16,323 bases of DNA from contig CALDSN010000155.1 of assembly GCA_937924555.1 (NCBI GenBank), forward strand, positions 1-16,323, given 5' to 3'. The DNA is from an uncultured bacterium. Lineage in GTDB: Bacteria; Cloacimonadota; Cloacimonadia; Cloacimonadales; Cloacimonadaceae. Under the pieces are notes generated by a model that was not told the DNA's origin, searched no databases, and saw nothing but the letters and a program-made list of their open reading frames with translations. The translations under genes and the position numbers were made by a program. Below are positions 14,024 through 16,323 of this stretch, piece by piece. Position 1 is the stretch's first letter; each line of letters begins with the position of its first letter.

Positions 14024-15553
14024 ATGCTTCAATTACACCAACGCTTCGTATTGGTTGCTAAGAAATACGGCTCTCGCATTGCCGTATATGATAAAGCCAC
14101 AAATGTGGATTACACCTACTCCAGAATGCTGATTGCTTCACTAATCCTCAAGGAGCATATCGCCAAGATTAGGGGCAAGTATATCGGCATCCTGCTCCCC
14201 ACTTCGATGGGTTGCATGCTATCTATCCTCGGCACCTTAATGAACGGGAAGATTCCTGTGATGATAAACTATGCCACCGGAGCAATAGAGAATTCCCTAT
14301 ATGCCCGCAATAAATGCCAGTTTAAGACTATCCTCACCAGCAAGAAGCTCTTGGAAAAGCTGGGCTTAAAACCCATAGATAACATGATATTTGTAGAGGA
14401 TATCCTGGCAAAAGTAACTATAGTGAACAAGCTAAAAGCCGCAATGCTTTCCAAGCTTCCTGCACCTCTGTTGTTCAATTCTATGCATCGTGGAGATGCT
14501 AGGGAAATCTCCGTGATACTTTTCACAAGCGGTAGCGAAAAAGAGCCAAAAGCTGTTCAATTATCTCATCGCAATATTCTGCATAATGTCGATGCCATCC
14601 CTAAATTGGTGAATCTCGATTATAATGATGTATTCATGAGTATTCTCCCGATGTTCCATGTCTTTGGACTAACCATAGAATTCTGGCTTCCTTTAATGCT
14701 AGGTGCCTCAATGGTAACTTATCCCAATCCCTTGGAGTATAAAACAGTCGCTGATCTTGTTAGGCAGTATAAAGCCACCTTTATGGCTGCCACTCCATCA
14801 TTCTTCTATGGATATTTGCAGAAGTCCAATCCCGGTGATTTCTCCACTTTGCGCTTTGCCATTGCAGGTGCCGATAAACTTCCCGATAAAGTATATGAGG
14901 GATTTATGAAGAAACATGGTATTCCCATTTTTGAAGGTTATGGTGCCACAGAGACCAGCCCTGTCATCAGCACCAATTACCCGGGCATCCACAAAATGGG
15001 CAGTATCGGCAAACCTATCCCCGGAGTTGATGTACGTATCGTGGATATTGCAACTGATAAGATACTAGGCAAAAACGAGGAAGGGAAGATTCTGGTTCGG
15101 GGTGAGCATGTAATGGAAGGTTACCTCGGTGATCTTGAGGAGACCTCACTTCGCATACATAATGGTTGGTATGACACCGGGGACATCGGCATCATTGATG
15201 ATGATGGCTTCCTTTGGCATCGTGGCAGACTGAAGCGCTTTGTTAAAGTGGGGGGCGAGATGGTTTCCTTGGTGAAAGTTGAAGACCTCTTAAGCAAACT
15301 GCTTCCCGAGAATGTTATCTGCTGCGTGGTTGATGTTCCTAACCCTACCAAAGGTGCAGATGTAGTCGCTGCTGTTGCCACAGGTGATTTTGACATGCAC
15401 AAAATAATGAAACAACTTAAAAAAGAACTACCTGCCATCGCCGTACCTCGTCAATTCTTCGTTATTGAAGATATCCCCATGATGGCAAGCGGGAAAGTAA
15501 ATTTCCGTGCTGTTGAGACGATATGTAGAGAGAAAAGCAATAATGGAAAATGA
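14024..15553 (+). CDS. Aas-like acyl-ACP/acyl-CoA synthetase (AMP-forming)
   Basis: This 509-residue member of the ANL adenylating superfamily activates a carboxylate, most likely a fatty acid, as acyl-AMP for transfer to ACP or CoA. It has the core motifs TSGSEKEPK (168-176), LPMFHVFGLTIEFWLPLM (about 210-227), EGYGATET (304-311), YDTGD (383-387), the hinge region RLKRFVKVGGEMVSL, and catalytic Lys491 in SGKVNF. Motif sequence and order closely resemble the C-terminal synthetase part of E. coli Aas, but the N-terminal PlsC acyltransferase domain is absent. No signal peptide; cytoplasmic or membrane-associated. ATG 14024 has a good Shine-Dalgarno. Its TGA overlaps the next gene. ACP versus CoA preference cannot be told from sequence alone. 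Confidence 0.88.
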   Translation: MLQLHQRFVLVAKKYGSRIAVYDKATNVDYTYSRMLIASLILKEHIAKIRGKYIGILLPTSMGCMLSILGTLMNGKIPVMINYATGAIENSLYARNKCQFKTILTSKKLLEKLGLKPIDNMIFVEDILAKVTIVNKLKAAMLSKLPAPLLFNSMHRGDAREISVILFTSGSEKEPKAVQLSHRNILHNVDAIPKLVNLDYNDVFMSILPMFHVFGLTIEFWLPLMLGASMVTYPNPLEYKTVADLVRQYKATFMAATPSFFYGYLQKSNPGDFSTLRFAIAGADKLPDKVYEGFMKKHGIPIFEGYGATETSPVISTNYPGIHKMGSIGKPIPGVDVRIVDIATDKILGKNEEGKILVRGEHVMEGYLGDLEETSLRIHNGWYDTGDIGIIDDDGFLWHRGRLKRFVKVGGEMVSLVKVEDLLSKLLPENVICCVVDVPNPTKGADVVAAVATGDFDMHKIMKQLKKELPAIAVPRQFFVIEDIPMMASGKVNFRAVETICREKSNNGK

Positions 15554-16259
15554 TAACCTGATAGCATGGCAGAGATTGCGTATCTGGGATATCGCAGAGC
15601 TTTCCGCATTGCTTCCCAGAATTGCTAAAGTTTCATCTTGGCTTCACAATCAAGGCTGGGCAGAAGCCAATGCGGGGAACCTTTCCTTCCGTATTGGTAA
15701 GTATGTGCGAAAGCACTTTCAAAATATTGGTGTTAAAGCTAACTTTAGCGAGGCATACCTCGTATCCAGGACCGGAAGCCGTTATCGAGATATGGCAGAT
15801 AATCCAGCTGAGGGGTTACTGATTGTCTTTACCAACAATGAAGAAGAGTTTTACCTCCCCGAAAGTGCGAAACCCACCTCAGAATGGAAATGCCACCGAT
15901 TACTGCATGAAGCCGATGTCCAAGGCTTATATCCCTGCATCTTACATTCTCATCCCACAGAAATCATTGCCCTTTCCCACACACAAATTTATGGCGACGA
16001 AGCTTTACTGAATAGACATCTAAGCGTTTTGTTACCTGAGCTTCCACTCTACCTTCCCAAGGGCATTGCCACCAGTCCTTATGCCAAACCGGGTAGTAAA
16101 GTTTTGGCTGACCTTAGCAACAACTGTATTGCCGATAAACAAGCTCTTATATGGCAAGGACATGGTTTGGTGTGTAGGGCAGCGAGTATCGAAGATGCCC
16201 TAGATCTAGCCGAGATTATCAACAAAGGGGCGAAGCTTCACTTTTTACTTCACAAATAA
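15543..16259 (+). CDS. Class II aldolase, rhamnulose-1-phosphate aldolase-like
   Basis: The 238-residue product is a zinc-dependent class II aldolase/adducin-family protein. GWAEANAGNLSFRI (about 38-51) matches the RhaD N-terminal signature. The metal and catalytic set is present: Glu114 in PTSEW, His135 and His137 in HSHP, and His207 in GHG, corresponding to E. coli RhaD Glu117, His141, His143 and His212. The closest recognised reaction is cleavage of L-rhamnulose 1-phosphate to dihydroxyacetone phosphate and L-lactaldehyde. Related fuculose- or methylthioribulose-phosphate enzymes are alternatives. ATG 15543 is chosen over in-frame GTG 15507 because it leaves only an 11-base overlap with the synthetase gene. 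No other rhamnose genes are visible, so the substrate is uncertain. Confidence 0.82.
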   Translation: MENDNLIAWQRLRIWDIAELSALLPRIAKVSSWLHNQGWAEANAGNLSFRIGKYVRKHFQNIGVKANFSEAYLVSRTGSRYRDMADNPAEGLLIVFTNNEEEFYLPESAKPTSEWKCHRLLHEADVQGLYPCILHSHPTEIIALSHTQIYGDEALLNRHLSVLLPELPLYLPKGIATSPYAKPGSKVLADLSNNCIADKQALIWQGHGLVCRAASIEDALDLAEIINKGAKLHFLLHK

Positions 16260-16280
16260 AAAAGGGGGCGGGGAGCCCCC
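16258..16280. terminator. GC hairpin, terminator for the aldolase gene and probably for a converging gene
   Basis: GGGGGC (16264-16269), five-base loop, GCCCCC (16275-16280). On the + strand it is followed by ATGTGTGTG, a poor T tract. On the - strand it is followed by TTTTTTATTT (complement of 16254-16263), a canonical intrinsic terminator. A - strand gene probably ends just beyond the right part of the window. The remaining 16281-16323 holds no recognisable gene on the + strand. Confidence 0.65.
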
Positions 16281-16323
16281 ATGTGTGTGTTGAGGTATGT
16301 GTCGAAAATCTATCTAAGCCCTA

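Noticed and set aside
15507..15542. GTG start for the aldolase 36 bases upstream
   Set aside because: It extends into the conserved synthetase C-terminus and adds residues not expected in class II aldolases. ATG 15543 is more typical.
1..16323. CRISPR array, tRNA, rRNA, insertion sequence or phage genes
   Set aside because: I saw no regularly spaced repeats, cloverleaf-like sequences, transposase or integrase motifs, or terminal inverted repeats on either strand.

Overview
The window is a compact bacterial segment with every convincing gene on the + strand and no intergenic gap above about 170 bases. Start and stop codons repeatedly overlap (ATGA, TTGA, TGATG). A lipobox signal peptide, a DUF2851 protein, a TerB/FHA-like/ABCG fusion and Bacteroidota-style glycosyltransferases point to a diderm anaerobe-type lineage. 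My best guess is Cloacimonadota or a relative of Bacteroidota/Fibrobacterota. This is inferred from gene style only and was not checked against a database. I see no tRNA, rRNA, CRISPR array, insertion sequence or phage gene.

Layout. (1) 1-104: end of a gene entering from the left. (2) 117-4136: a promoter, then queC (7-cyano-7-deazaguanine synthase), a cytoplasmic-type L-asparaginase and a 774-residue protein made of two fused GT4 glycosyltransferases, with 4-base overlaps. (3) 4237-4592: ribosomal protein S20 with its own promoter and intrinsic terminator. (4) 4599-9830: mtgA (peptidoglycan glycosyltransferase, interrupted by an in-frame TGA), a DUF2851 protein, and a TerB/FHA-like/ABCG exporter fusion, with the reading frames overlapping. 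(5) 9841-10638: a lipoprotein, followed by a strong hairpin. (6) 10690-13946: four overlapping genes for membrane proteins, the first resembling DUF6754 proteins. (7) 13943-16280: a promoter, an Aas-like acyl-ACP/acyl-CoA synthetase overlapping a RhaD-like class II aldolase, then a hairpin that also reads as a terminator for a gene converging from the right.

Most interesting points. The four-gene membrane cassette looks like an uncharacterised envelope complex. By eye, the soluble domains of its first and third proteins look like distant paralogues, yet charge patterns place them on opposite sides of the membrane. mtgA carries an in-frame TGA just after its catalytic motifs. The same frame then continues for 38 residues of MtgA-like sequence and ends exactly in a TGATG overlap with the next gene, so the TGA is a nonsense change, a readthrough site or a sequencing error. 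TGA is an ordinary stop elsewhere in the window.
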